Counted from the stretch's first letter, positions 25,558 to 34,367 are shown. The stretch is DNA of 64,000 nucleotides from Filimonas zeae (GCF_014641615.1 NZ_BMIB01000001.1:1054769-1118768), one strand, 5' to 3'. Made by a program: numbers and translations. The notes: generated by a model from the sequence alone, not told the origin.

Positions 25558-28179
25558 ATGAAAACACCATGTTTAATGCGCCTGCACAGGCGTAAATGGT
25601 ATCTGACTGTATTGTTGGTATTTGCGCTGATTTTCTCCGCTGCTTTTTCTGCAAAAGCACAAACTGCCCTCGTTTCCGGAGATATTGCCTTTACAGGTTA
25701 TCTGGTTCGTACATCACCCACTGCTGATACCGTTAGTTTTGTTGTACTGAAAGCATCGGGTATTACTGCCGGCACAGAAATTCTATTTACAGATAATGGA
25801 TGGTTGCCTTCTCAGGTGGGCAGGGAAGGGGGAGAGGGAATTGCCAAATGGACTGCCGGCCGCGATCTGCGTTACGGCGAACAGGTAAAAATGATAGTTA
25901 GTTCTACCCCCTCTTCCGATAAGGGTACTGTTACCCGTTTGTCAGGAGCTTTTGATCTTTCCACTTCTGGTGACCAGTTGTTTGCTTTTACCGGCACCTG
26001 GCCTTCGCCAACGGTGTTACTGGCTGGTTTACATTACAACAAAAACGCTGGAACCACGCAACAGGGCTGGGATGTTACCAGTGTGGCAACGGGTGCAAGC
26101 GAACTGTCTGTTTATCCCAACACTTTATGCAGTACCTGTGGAGTATGGGTTAGAGACCCGAATACCGCTCAGCTGAAAACAACCATTGGTGGTTTTTATT
26201 CGGCTGGCTATAACGCTACTCCCGGGGTGTTGCGTGGTATGGTGAATGACAATGCCAACTGGAACAATACTTTCAGTTCTATAAATGTGGCACCCATCTG
26301 GCGGCTACCACCTGCTATTGTTTTGCCTGATACGCCAGATACGCCGGGTGGCACAGATACTACCAGTACGCCTGAGCCCGACACCAGCGCGCCGTATGTA
26401 ATAGCGGTAGCTTCCGATATGCCTGATGGTGTTTACCGGGCTGGCGATGAAATCAATATCAAAGTGTATTTTAACAGGAATGTAGTGGTGAATACCTCAG
26501 CAGGTAGTCCGTATCTGCTGTTGAATGTGGGCAATCATGCCAGCAGGGCCGTTTATGTAACAGGTTCCTGTGGCAGTGCCCTTACTTTTTTGTACACGGT
26601 GCAGCCGGGAGATACTTCTTTGAAGCTGGATTACCTGGCAACTGATGCACTCAGGCTTAACAGCGGTACCATACAGGATGCCACGGCGAAAAATGCTACG
26701 CTGCAGTTGCCGGGCAGGGGGGCTACACTTGCCAACCAGCGGGCTCTGATTATTAACGCGGTTGCGCCACAGGTAACGCCGTTTCAAAGCTTTTCTGCAG
26801 ACAGGCTGGCCGCTGCGGGAACGGTGGCAGGCACAGTAAAAGCTACTTCCAAAGGCCCTGTTGGGGTAGTGTTGGGCAACTGGACTATTATGCAAGGCAA
26901 TGTACAGGGTGCTTTTGCCATACACCCCGCTACCGGCGAGCTTAAAGTGGCCAATGAGAATGCTTTACACAACCCGGATATAACAGGCTTTAGCCTGATG
27001 GTTACGGTAAGTGATGGCGTAAACACTTCTGCGCCGGAAGAGGTAATGGTTTTGTTAAGAGAAGCATCGCTGGAGGATACCATCCGCTTTACAGCGGATA
27101 CACTTTATGAAAACAGGAACGGGGCACAGGCAGGTAAGCTGGCGCTTACTTCCGGTAACGCGGGCGTATACAGCCTGGTTGCCGGAGCAGGTGATACCGA
27201 CAACAGTTTGTTTTCCATTTCTGGCAACACCTTACAAACGGCTGCTGCGCTGGATTATGAGCAGCAACAACAATACCATGTGCGGGTAAGGGCCACCTTG
27301 CAGGCGCGCTATGTAGATACAGCGCTGGTGATAGTAGTACATAACGTGAACGAGCCTCCGGTGATAGATGCTGTGGCAAACCAGGTAGTTTGTGAAAATG
27401 CCGGAATGAGCGTACTGCCGCTTACGGGTATAACCTGCGGACCGGAAGGGGATGAATGTGTAACGGTAGCTGTACATACCAACAACCCGGGATTATTTGC
27501 CCAGCTGATAGTGATACGGGATTCTGATGGCACAACGGTGCTCAGGTATAAAGTGAAAGATAGTACCTCCGGACAAGCCCTTGTTACCATTACTGTAAAA
27601 GACAATGGCGGCACTGCTAATGGCGGTGTGGATAGTGTAACCACTTCCTTTACCATCACTGCCAAACCAGCGGGAAAGGTTACTATTACTGCCGGTGGCA
27701 ATACCACTCTCTCGGAGAATGAATCGGTAACACTTACTGCTACTGCTGCTGATATTTCAGGTGGGTATCAATGGTTATTAAACGGGCAGGCTGTAACGGA
27801 TGCTACTGCTGCGAGCTATAAAGTAACGGCCGCACATCCGGGTGCTTACCAGTGTTCTGTAACCAGTACGGAAGGATGTGTAGCCACATCCAACATAATA
27901 CCGGTAACGCAGGCAAATGCTACTGCCAGCCTGATGGTGTTTCCTAACCCTACAACCGGAAGATTGTCGGTAATGTTTACCGGTTATCCGGAACGCTACA
28001 TGCTGCTGGTGGTGCATAACAGTGCGGGTGCGGAAGTGTTGCGGAAGAGAATATGGCACGGCAGTGACACACAGAAAGACGAACTCGATTTATCTGGCTT
28101 TGCAGCTGGTATGTATATAATTGAACTGATAACGGATAAGGGTGAGCAGGTAACTACCACCAACGTTATCAAAAACTAG
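25558..28179 (+). CDS. secreted multidomain adhesin-like protein with T9SS type A sorting domain
   Basis: An 873-residue protein with a long signal peptide (cleavage near SAKAQ). Residues about 35-240 form a beta-rich domain (ALVSGDIAFTGYLVRTSP, LFTDNGWLP) common in Bacteroidota surface proteins. A Thr/Pro-rich linker follows at about 258-280 (PDTPDTPGGTDTTSTPEPD). Next come two or three cadherin/immunoglobulin-like repeats (IHPATGELKVANENAL, DYEQQQQYHVRVRA) and an Ig-like domain with a Cys pair (YQCSVTSTEGC). The end (MVFPNPTTGRLSV to TTNVIKN, about 797-873) is a type A T9SS C-terminal domain. It is therefore exported by the type IX system and attached to the surface or released. Its binding target is unknown. 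Confidence 0.85.
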   Translation: MKTPCLMRLHRRKWYLTVLLVFALIFSAAFSAKAQTALVSGDIAFTGYLVRTSPTADTVSFVVLKASGITAGTEILFTDNGWLPSQVGREGGEGIAKWTAGRDLRYGEQVKMIVSSTPSSDKGTVTRLSGAFDLSTSGDQLFAFTGTWPSPTVLLAGLHYNKNAGTTQQGWDVTSVATGASELSVYPNTLCSTCGVWVRDPNTAQLKTTIGGFYSAGYNATPGVLRGMVNDNANWNNTFSSINVAPIWRLPPAIVLPDTPDTPGGTDTTSTPEPDTSAPYVIAVASDMPDGVYRAGDEINIKVYFNRNVVVNTSAGSPYLLLNVGNHASRAVYVTGSCGSALTFLYTVQPGDTSLKLDYLATDALRLNSGTIQDATAKNATLQLPGRGATLANQRALIINAVAPQVTPFQSFSADRLAAAGTVAGTVKATSKGPVGVVLGNWTIMQGNVQGAFAIHPATGELKVANENALHNPDITGFSLMVTVSDGVNTSAPEEVMVLLREASLEDTIRFTADTLYENRNGAQAGKLALTSGNAGVYSLVAGAGDTDNSLFSISGNTLQTAAALDYEQQQQYHVRVRATLQARYVDTALVIVVHNVNEPPVIDAVANQVVCENAGMSVLPLTGITCGPEGDECVTVAVHTNNPGLFAQLIVIRDSDGTTVLRYKVKDSTSGQALVTITVKDNGGTANGGVDSVTTSFTITAKPAGKVTITAGGNTTLSENESVTLTATAADISGGYQWLLNGQAVTDATAASYKVTAAHPGAYQCSVTSTEGCVATSNIIPVTQANATASLMVFPNPTTGRLSVMFTGYPERYMLLVVHNSAGAEVLRKRIWHGSDTQKDELDLSGFAAGMYIIELITDKGEQVTTTNVIKN

Positions 28180-28210
28180 CTTCTCGCACTTTGAGAGGAA
28201 TTGGATAACC

Positions 28211-28240
28211 GCCCGCCTGTTCTCAGGTGGGCTATTTTTT
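28211..28240 (+). terminator. intrinsic terminator of the T9SS protein gene
   Basis: GCCCGCCTG (28211-28219) pairs with CAGGTGGGC (28224-28232), with one G-T wobble and a four-base loop. TATTTTTT follows. It lies 31 bases after the stop codon. Confidence 0.85.
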
Positions 28241-28351
28241 GCCACAGCTTGTAAAAGCACATGGAAACTGCTGATATTTTGAGATGCATGCGGGATTTTT
28301 TGATATGGATGGGGAGTATGCTGATTTGGCTGCGCTTCATTGTAAGTTACC

Positions 28352-28897
28352 GTGCGCATATTTGAATATGGCTGACTACTCAGTCATATGCCGGGATAGT
28401 TACATGGGTATGAAGAGAAGTGCAGTTGGTATGTTGGTGGTGCAGCGGCATATGAATGGGAGACGCCAGTGTGTTTGTCTGGTACATGGCTGTTGGGGTA
28501 CAGCAGGCCAGTGTATTACTCAGGCAACTGTTCCGGAGATGTAACCGGTGGAAAAACTTGCGAAGGTAACTGGTTGTAATGTTCAGCTGATTTAGTGAGT
28601 TCTGTACGGGTATGGCTGAAGAGCTACGATACTCCAGGGGCTGGTGAAAGTGCTTCAAGGGAGCTGTCGGCCAACTGAATAAGCCTCAATGGTCCATCGT
28701 TATCGTATTCAGGTGATTAGGTTAACGAAGCTGGTACCTGAACGGGTGATTCGGGTAGCTTAAGGAATGCTACACATATGAAAAATTGTGGCTGTTGTGT
28801 TCCGCAAGGCCGTGCAGGTGTGTGTGATGGGTGAGTAGCCAGAGGAAAAACTACACCGGCTATTGCCTGCCGGATGCAGCCAGCCGCTGCAATTTTT
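28352..28897 (+). ncRNA. structured RNA candidate resembling the 5' half of a group II intron
   Basis: This 877-bp gap between the T9SS gene and HigB has no convincing protein gene. Three features fit the start of a group II intron: GTGCG at 28352-28356, the canonical 5' end; a perfect hairpin directly after it (CATATT/AATATG, 28357-28370), with a second stem (TGACT/AGTCA, 28373-28386); and a seven-base perfect complement between the bases just before GTGCG (AGTTACC, 28345-28351) and GGTAACT at 28565-28571. That pair has the position expected of IBS1 and EBS1. Against it, I find no domain V, no reverse transcriptase and no 3' end. Two adjacent hairpins (28856-28873, 28876-28890) and a T-run at 28893-28897 close the stretch. 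A truncated intron or an unrelated RNA are both possible. Confidence 0.4.
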
Positions 28898-29010
28898 CCG
28901 GCGTTGCGCTTTGAGTACGCACCGGAAACAGAAAATAGGCAAACAGGTGAAATACCATATACCGTCAGTAGAAGGAAGAAAAAAGAACAACAGAGGGGGT
29001 AAAGAAAAAA

Positions 29011-29054
29011 AAGTTCACAAAAAGAGAACTTCTAAAAAGAAAAAAGTAACTTTG
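29011..29054 (+). promoter_or_regulatory. higBA promoter region: inverted repeat and -7 box
   Basis: AAGTTC (29011-29016) and GAACTT (29026-29031) form an inverted repeat with a nine-base spacer, and AAGTTC recurs at 29061-29066 inside the toxin gene. TAACTTTG (29047-29054) is an exact TAnnTTTG -7 box that ends two bases before the toxin ATG. The half-sites are natural candidates for autorepression by HigA. No TTTG is seen at the usual -33 distance. Confidence 0.5.
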
Positions 29055-29056
29055 TT

Positions 29057-29389
29057 ATGAAAGTTCATTTGATACGAAAAGAAACGATAGAGTCTTTTGC
29101 CAGCAGAAATACACAAAGCAGAACCGGATTCAGAGAGTTTCTTACCAAACTTAAATATGCAGATTGGGAAAGCCCATCTGATATACAGGATACTTTTTCA
29201 GGTGCAGACTTGTTAGGAAATGGATCTGACAGAGCCATTCTGAACATTGGAGGGAATAAGTATAGAATGCTTGTAAAATATGTCTTCGGAGATAAACAGG
29301 TTCATTTGTTTATCTGCTGGATTGGTACACATGCGGAATATGATAAGCTCTGTAATGCCCGGGAGCAACTTAGTATTAATCACTATTAA
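29057..29389 (+). CDS. higB: HigB-family toxin (mRNA interferase)
   Basis: A 110-residue protein with the HigB signature: SRTGFREFL near the start, then DRAILNIGGNKYRMLVKYVF and the C-terminal FICWIGTHAEYDKL. HigB proteins of the RelE superfamily cleave mRNA, usually on the ribosome, and are neutralised by HigA. Gene order toxin first, antitoxin second, is typical of hig loci. The antitoxin starts 15 bases after the stop. The only reasonable start is the ATG at 29057; a -7 box ending two bases before it implies a leaderless transcript. Base composition looks more AT-rich than the flanking genes, and the pair sits next to the intron-like region, which together suggest acquired DNA. Confidence 0.88.
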   Translation: MKVHLIRKETIESFASRNTQSRTGFREFLTKLKYADWESPSDIQDTFSGADLLGNGSDRAILNIGGNKYRMLVKYVFGDKQVHLFICWIGTHAEYDKLCNAREQLSINHY

Positions 29390-29393
29390 CCAG

Positions 29394-29399
29394 AGGAGG
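29394..29399 (+). promoter_or_regulatory. strong Shine-Dalgarno sequence for higA
   Basis: AGGAGG lies five bases before the HigA ATG at 29405. Bacteroidota rarely depend on such sites, so a perfect one on the antitoxin, while the toxin lacks any, is notable. It may favour antitoxin translation from the shared mRNA. Confidence 0.6.
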
Positions 29400-29404
29400 A
29401 AGAT

Positions 29405-29851
29405 ATGGAAACGCTTAAATACAAAGTAATTACCAGCAAAGTTCAGTACAAAGAATACTGCAATATACTGGAGCAGCTTGTTTATTCGTCTTCAAAAGAC
29501 AGAAATGTGAAAGATGAAATAGCCTTGTTAACGGTGCTTATTGAAAAATGGGATGCAGAGCATAACACTTTTGCAGAGCTCGATCCCATTCAGCTATTGC
29601 ATTCTCTTATCAGAGATCATAATTTGAAAGCCAAAGACCTTGTTGATATTTTGGGGGTAAGCAAAGGGTATATCTCAGATATTTTAAATTATAAAAAAGG
29701 GCTTTCAAAAGAAGTAATAAGGAAGTTGTCTGAACATTTCAAAATATCTCAGGAGGCTTTGAACCGGCCTTATCAGTTAGTGTTAGCTGAGAGTTTCCGT
29801 TCGGGAGATGCAAGTGTTGCAAGCTCTGCTGAAGAGCTGGAAAGTGCTTAG
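29405..29851 (+). CDS. higA: HigA-family antitoxin with Xre-type helix-turn-helix
   Basis: A 148-residue protein. The N-terminal part (about 1-60) is helical and acidic and probably wraps the toxin. Residues about 70-120 are an Xre/Cro HTH: DHNLKAKDLVDILGVSKGYI, with the recognition helix followed by the SDILNYKKGLSKEVIRKL segment. The tail after residue 130 is a short Ala/Ser/Glu-rich extension. HigA neutralises HigB and represses the operon by binding upstream palindromes; the AAGTTC repeats before higB are the candidate sites. It is followed by a long hairpin shared with the convergent LytTR gene. Confidence 0.88.
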   Translation: METLKYKVITSKVQYKEYCNILEQLVYSSSKDRNVKDEIALLTVLIEKWDAEHNTFAELDPIQLLHSLIRDHNLKAKDLVDILGVSKGYISDILNYKKGLSKEVIRKLSEHFKISQEALNRPYQLVLAESFRSGDASVASSAEELESA

Positions 29852-29871
29852 CTATTACTGGTGTGAAATAA

Positions 29872-29917
29872 TTGATGCAGCCTGAGTTTGTTATTGTACT
29901 GGCTCAGCCTGCATCAA
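29872..29917. terminator. long hairpin between convergent higBA and the LytTR gene
   Basis: TTGATGCAGCCTGAG (29872-29886) and CTCAGCCTGCATCAA (29903-29917) are inverse complements with one mismatch around a 16-base loop. It fills the space between the two stop codons. There is no T-run, so it may terminate both transcripts imperfectly or stabilise their ends. Confidence 0.5.
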
Positions 29918-29918
29918 C

Positions 29919-30644
29919 TTAGTTATGCCCCGTTTTGCCGGTTAAACGATCTATTGCTTCGCGGTAAACAGCACCTACCGGTATTTCCATTTCATTAATA
30001 AATACGCTGTTCTTGCGTACGGAGGTGATACTGTCTACCGAAACAATAAAAGATTTGTGTACACGTAAAAAGCCATCGGCAGGCAGTTCCTGTTCAATAG
30101 CCCGGATGCCCGAGCGTACAATAAGCGGTTTGGCTGTGCTTTTCAGGTGAATTTTAACATAATCGCGCAGCCCTTCAATCCATGTTATATCAGCAAACTG
30201 CACTTTTACCAGGCTGTAATCAGCATTTACAAAAAAGTAAGCAGGATGAGGTTGCGAAGTTGTGGCGGGCTGCCGGGTGGCATGCTTTAACTGATACAGT
30301 TCGTTGGCCTTATTGCAGGCTTTTATAAACCGATCCATTTCTACCGGTTTTAACAGATAGTCTACCACATCCAGATTATACCCCTCCAGCGCAAATTTTT
30401 CGTAGGCTGTAATAAGAATAACCATGGGTTTGTGTGCAAGGCTCTGAATAAACTGAATGCCAGTAAGGCCGGGCATCTGTATGTCGGCAAAGATCAGGTC
30501 AATTTCCTGCTCCTGCATCATTTTAGTGGCTTCAAAGGCGTCCTGACATTTGGCTACCAGATGCAGGTAAGGCACTTTGCTGATATAATCTTCCAGCAGG
30601 GCCAGTGCCAGGGGTTCATCATCAATGGCTATACATTGTAACAT
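29919..30644 (-). CDS. LytTR-family response regulator
   Basis: A 241-residue protein. The receiver domain (1 to about 120) has the acidic pair in IAIDDEP, the phosphoacceptor Asp54 in FADIQMPG, the conserved Thr in LITAYEKFA and Lys in YLLKPVEMDRF. The C-terminal LytTR DNA-binding domain begins after a Thr/Pro linker (about 138-241; VKVQFADITWIEGLRDYVKI, LRVHKSFIVSVD). It regulates transcription after phosphorylation by the kinase encoded just upstream, whose end it overlaps by 23 bases. The target is probably the outer membrane protein gene that heads this gene set, though no site was identified. Confidence 0.92.
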   Translation of the reverse strand: MLQCIAIDDEPLALALLEDYISKVPYLHLVAKCQDAFEATKMMQEQEIDLIFADIQMPGLTGIQFIQSLAHKPMVILITAYEKFALEGYNLDVVDYLLKPVEMDRFIKACNKANELYQLKHATRQPATTSQPHPAYFFVNADYSLVKVQFADITWIEGLRDYVKIHLKSTAKPLIVRSGIRAIEQELPADGFLRVHKSFIVSVDSITSVRKNSVFINEMEIPVGAVYREAIDRLTGKTGHN

Positions 30645-31692
30645 CGTGCAATTTTAATTGAAGTGAAACAGAAAACCATCCATCTTTTTCTAATATCATC
30701 ATTTCATGATCGTTGCCGTACAGCAGCTTCAGCCTTCGCTTAACATTCGCCAATCCTATGCCGGAAGTTTCATCTTTGGTTTCATCCTGATTATTGCTGT
30801 ACTTATTGCTGGACAGAAAATACAACTGCCGGTTGCGTACGGTAAGCTCTATATCTATCTGCGGGTTGGCTATATACGTGGTGCCATGTTTAAATGCATT
30901 TTCCACAAAGGGTATCAGCAACATAGGTTCTATTTCCAGCTGCCCATCGGGAACATCAATTTCTACGTTTACGGTTACCTTATCGCCAAAACGCAGCTGC
31001 TGCAGGTCAATATAACTTTGCAGGTATTCTACCTCCCGTTTCAGCGGTACCTTTTTTTCGTCTGACTGGTACAGCATGTACCGCATCAGTGCCGACAGCT
31101 TGAATATAGTAGGTTCCAGCTTTTCCGATTTAAGCCTTACCAGTGCTACTATGTTGTTAAGTACATTAAACATAAAGTGCGGGCTTATCTGGGAACGCAG
31201 AAAAGACAGCTCTGTTTTCATGTTTTCTTTTTGCCGCTCTTTTTCCAGATTCTCTTCCTTAAACTTATCGGCAATGGTGCGGTAGGCCAGGCTGGCAGCG
31301 GTATCCAGTATAAACAACACAATATTAAAATCGAGAAAGGCCAGTATGCTAAACTGGCGTGGTTCGTTTTTATCGTTAGGCATAAGGTGTGTAAACAGGA
31401 ACCAGTGCATGAGCATAATTACAAACAACGCACCCAACTGAGAAAATATGTATATCGCTGTTTTTCTTTTATGTATCAGCAGCGGCACCAGTACCTCTGT
31501 GTTAAGGTAGAACAGGCCCATCCAGATAAGATTTACCAGCAGGAAAAAGCTGTTGAAAGGCGGTGGTGGGTGTTTTCCGGGGCGCAGGTTATCGTAAGAA
31601 TGTCTTAAAAGATAGGGGAGCGAGAATATGAGCACCCAGGCAACCAGGTGCAGCAATATTCTCAGCCATTTGTTTTCCAGATTTAACTTCAT
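30622..31692 (-). CDS. LytS-type sensor histidine kinase (His_kinase family)
   Basis: A 356-residue kinase with four membrane segments (about 10-30, 48-65, 78-102 and 115-135), a short coiled coil, and the His_kinase domain with phosphoacceptor His172 in SQISPHFMFN. The ATP-binding part contains IPFVENAFKHG and the glycine-rich GIGLANVKRRL. It has no large periplasmic sensor domain, so the signal is likely read in or near the membrane. It overlaps the LytTR regulator by 23 bases and follows the outer membrane protein gene by 34 bases, so all three are likely co-transcribed. Confidence 0.92.
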   Translation of the reverse strand: MKLNLENKWLRILLHLVAWVLIFSLPYLLRHSYDNLRPGKHPPPPFNSFFLLVNLIWMGLFYLNTEVLVPLLIHKRKTAIYIFSQLGALFVIMLMHWFLFTHLMPNDKNEPRQFSILAFLDFNIVLFILDTAASLAYRTIADKFKEENLEKERQKENMKTELSFLRSQISPHFMFNVLNNIVALVRLKSEKLEPTIFKLSALMRYMLYQSDEKKVPLKREVEYLQSYIDLQQLRFGDKVTVNVEIDVPDGQLEIEPMLLIPFVENAFKHGTTYIANPQIDIELTVRNRQLYFLSSNKYSNNQDETKDETSGIGLANVKRRLKLLYGNDHEMMILEKDGWFSVSLQLKLHDVTMYSH

Positions 31693-31726
31693 ATGTCTGT
31701 TATTAAAGGATGCAATAGCGTTGGTG

Positions 31727-34360
31727 TTATTGCATCCCTTGTGTAGCGCCCTGCATGCTGTCGTTATTCATGTTTTTACGCTTGAATAAGTTTACATCCA
31801 TTTTTCCAAAGCGGTAAGTAAAGTTCAGTCTTACCAGTTGCGGATTGCGCAGGCGGCTATAGTATTGTGTAAAGTAATCACTTTGTGAATACTGATCAGT
31901 ATGTCTGGTACGGAATATATCACTGATACTTAACGAAACAGATGCCGCATTGTTTTTGAGGAAGGTTTTCTTTACCGCTGCGTCTACGCTGTAGAACGAT
32001 TTGATATAACCCTGTGAGGCGGACTGTGTTTGCATACCGGGAGGGCCTCCCATGTTGTTTTTATTATCGTTTACCGGCAGATTGGTTTTAGACTGGTAAA
32101 TACCGGTTAATTGAAAGGTAAAGCCGGCAGGCAATTTAAAGTTATGGTTCATTTTACCAAACCAACTCCACAATGCATCCTGCGAAGCGCTTACATTGTT
32201 GGTATTGATGCGGGAGTTGTAAATGTTTACGTTGGTAGAAACATCCCACCATTTGGTAAAGTTGTTGGTTAACGTTAATTCCGCGCCGGTGGTGTAACTG
32301 GAATTGGCGTTGATATAAGTATTAATCAGATCCTGATGGCCGGATACTGCGTTCACTGCCGTATCAATATAACGGGTAATCAGGTGATTGGTGTGCTTGT
32401 AATAGGCAGATGCCAGAAAGGTGGCCGTACGGGAAAAACTCTTCATGTAAGACAGCTCGAAGGAAGTGGTGAACTCGGGCACCAGATCGGGATTACCGCG
32501 TGTTATGTTCAAACTGTCTGAATAATCGGTAAATGGTATCAGCTGAAAAAAGTTAGGCCGGTTAATACGGCGGGTAACACTCAGTTGTACCTGCTGGTTG
32601 TGCTTCAGCTGCTGGCTTAAAAAGATGGAAGGGAACAGGCTTACCGGGTAGCTGTTGCTGAAGTGCTGGCCGGTGGTAAGCAGGTCGCCATTATAATTAG
32701 AACGTTCAGCCCGAACACCTACCTGATAACTGAAGTTTTTGATGCTGCTTTTTACAGATACGTACGCTGCATATACATTCTGATTGTTTTTATAGTTGGT
32801 GCTGGCGTTGGCCGCATGGTCAAATGCTTTGCTGTTGGCGTTGTACAGATAGTTGTCTGTTACGTTTTCAATATGCTGCAGTTGCGCGCGCAAACCTGCT
32901 TCAAGTTTGGTGTTACTGCCCAGTGGTTTTACATAATCTGTTTGAAAAGTATAAAAGCGGTCGTTACCGGTACCGATGGTTTTTTGCCGGGCACTGTTAA
33001 GTACGCTGCTGCCCAAACCGTTGCTGTAATAATCGGTTACATACAGCGAGTTATTAGTGTTTTTACCACCAAACAAATTGGCATCTGCAGTCCACTCTTC
33101 GCCTTCTTTAGAAAACAGGTGCTTCATACTCAGTTTTAACCCGCCACCATTAAATACCCGGTTGGTATTGGAATTACGTTGTGCAAAGCTGGTACTGGTG
33201 CCTGTGGTGAAAAGGCTATCGGTATACATATTCAGCAAGCCGGCAGGCTTAAACTCCCCATGTACCCGCACGCCTTCAAAAGAGAAGGTGGTTTTACTGT
33301 TCATGAAGTAATCCAACCCCACTTTACCAAACATCATGGTTCCACTGTTTTTATCGGCGTTAGACTGATAAATGGAAGTAAGTGGTGTGGTGGTAAGGTT
33401 ATGGCGGTCGGTATTACCTACGGTTTTATCTCTCATTCGGTTGAGCATGCCGCTGGCAGTGAAGTTGAACTTCCCCTGGCGCACGTTAAAATCAAGCCCG
33501 GCGTTGGTGCCACCGCGACTGTCTACACCCGCACGGGCGTTACCATTGTAACCAATCTTCTTGTCTTTTTTCAGTACAATGTTCAGGATACCTGCGCCAC
33601 CACCGCCTGCATCGTATTTGGCGGAGGGATTGGTGATGACCTCTACACTCTCAATAGTAGCAGCAGGAATCTGATCCAGAGAAAGTGTAGTTGGCCGGCC
33701 ATCTATATACAACTGGGGGGAACTGTTACGCAGGCTTACATTGCCATCTATATCTACGTTAACGGAGGGTACGTTTCTCATTACATCCAATGCGGTACCA
33801 CCATTGCTTACAATGTTCTTTTCCACGCTGAACACTTTTTTATCAAGGTCCAGCTGCATCAGCGGTTTGGCAGAGCTGGTTACCGTAACGCCGGTGAGCA
33901 GGTTATTGCTGCTTACCAGTTTTACTTTACCCAGATCTTTTTCAAAAGAAGGCGCAGACGTGCCGCCGGGTATTCCGCCGGTGGCGGCACCTTGCATGCC
34001 GGCAGGAGGCGTACTACCACCCGTAGCCCCTTGCGGGCCTGCCGGCATAAAAGATACCTTTTGCTCCCAGGCCACAAAACCTGTTGCTTCAATCTTCAGG
34101 GTTAACAATCCTTTTACCGGAATCTCTTCAAAGTCAAATTCTCCGGAAGATCGGGTGACAATCCCTTTCACCAGTATATCCTTGCTTTTGCCTGTAGCTG
34201 TGTCTTTCTGCTGTTGTAACAGCACTACAGAAGCGCCGTTAAGACCTTTTCCGGAGCTGTCAGTTACTTTTCCGTACAAATGCCCGGTTGCGGAGGGCAT
34301 CTGGGCCCGCAAGGTGCAGGCCAGTATAATACTGAATAGAATGAGTATAGTTTGCTTCAT
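31727..34360 (-). CDS. outer membrane beta-barrel protein (TonB receptor-like, OMP_b-brl_3)
   Basis: An 877-residue protein with signal peptide (about 19 aa). A carboxypeptidase-regulatory-like domain (about 25-105) is followed by a low-complexity Gly/Pro/Ala linker (PAGMQGAATGGIPGGTSAPS) and a plug-like domain (DVMRNVPSVNVDIDGNVSLR, VEVITNPSAKYDAGGGGAGI). A large barrel of the OMP_b-brl_3 type then runs to about residue 860. The last residues are Met/Gln/Gly-rich and not the aromatic end of classical TonB receptors. Such proteins are often paired with LytS/LytTR systems in Bacteroidota; the cargo is unknown. It heads the three-gene set and has a -7 box directly before its start. Confidence 0.85.
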   Translation of the reverse strand: MKQTILILFSIILACTLRAQMPSATGHLYGKVTDSSGKGLNGASVVLLQQQKDTATGKSKDILVKGIVTRSSGEFDFEEIPVKGLLTLKIEATGFVAWEQKVSFMPAGPQGATGGSTPPAGMQGAATGGIPGGTSAPSFEKDLGKVKLVSSNNLLTGVTVTSSAKPLMQLDLDKKVFSVEKNIVSNGGTALDVMRNVPSVNVDIDGNVSLRNSSPQLYIDGRPTTLSLDQIPAATIESVEVITNPSAKYDAGGGGAGILNIVLKKDKKIGYNGNARAGVDSRGGTNAGLDFNVRQGKFNFTASGMLNRMRDKTVGNTDRHNLTTTPLTSIYQSNADKNSGTMMFGKVGLDYFMNSKTTFSFEGVRVHGEFKPAGLLNMYTDSLFTTGTSTSFAQRNSNTNRVFNGGGLKLSMKHLFSKEGEEWTADANLFGGKNTNNSLYVTDYYSNGLGSSVLNSARQKTIGTGNDRFYTFQTDYVKPLGSNTKLEAGLRAQLQHIENVTDNYLYNANSKAFDHAANASTNYKNNQNVYAAYVSVKSSIKNFSYQVGVRAERSNYNGDLLTTGQHFSNSYPVSLFPSIFLSQQLKHNQQVQLSVTRRINRPNFFQLIPFTDYSDSLNITRGNPDLVPEFTTSFELSYMKSFSRTATFLASAYYKHTNHLITRYIDTAVNAVSGHQDLINTYINANSSYTTGAELTLTNNFTKWWDVSTNVNIYNSRINTNNVSASQDALWSWFGKMNHNFKLPAGFTFQLTGIYQSKTNLPVNDNKNNMGGPPGMQTQSASQGYIKSFYSVDAAVKKTFLKNNAASVSLSISDIFRTRHTDQYSQSDYFTQYYSRLRNPQLVRLNFTYRFGKMDVNLFKRKNMNNDSMQGATQGMQ

Positions 34361-34367
34361 AGTGATA

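Noticed and set aside
28284..28544. 86-codon reading frame in the gap after the T9SS gene
   Set aside because: Composition and lack of recognisable motif do not look like a protein; the DNA there folds into RNA-like hairpins.
28863..29060. 65-codon Lys-rich frame before higB
   Set aside because: It arises from A-rich promoter DNA and overlaps the toxin start.
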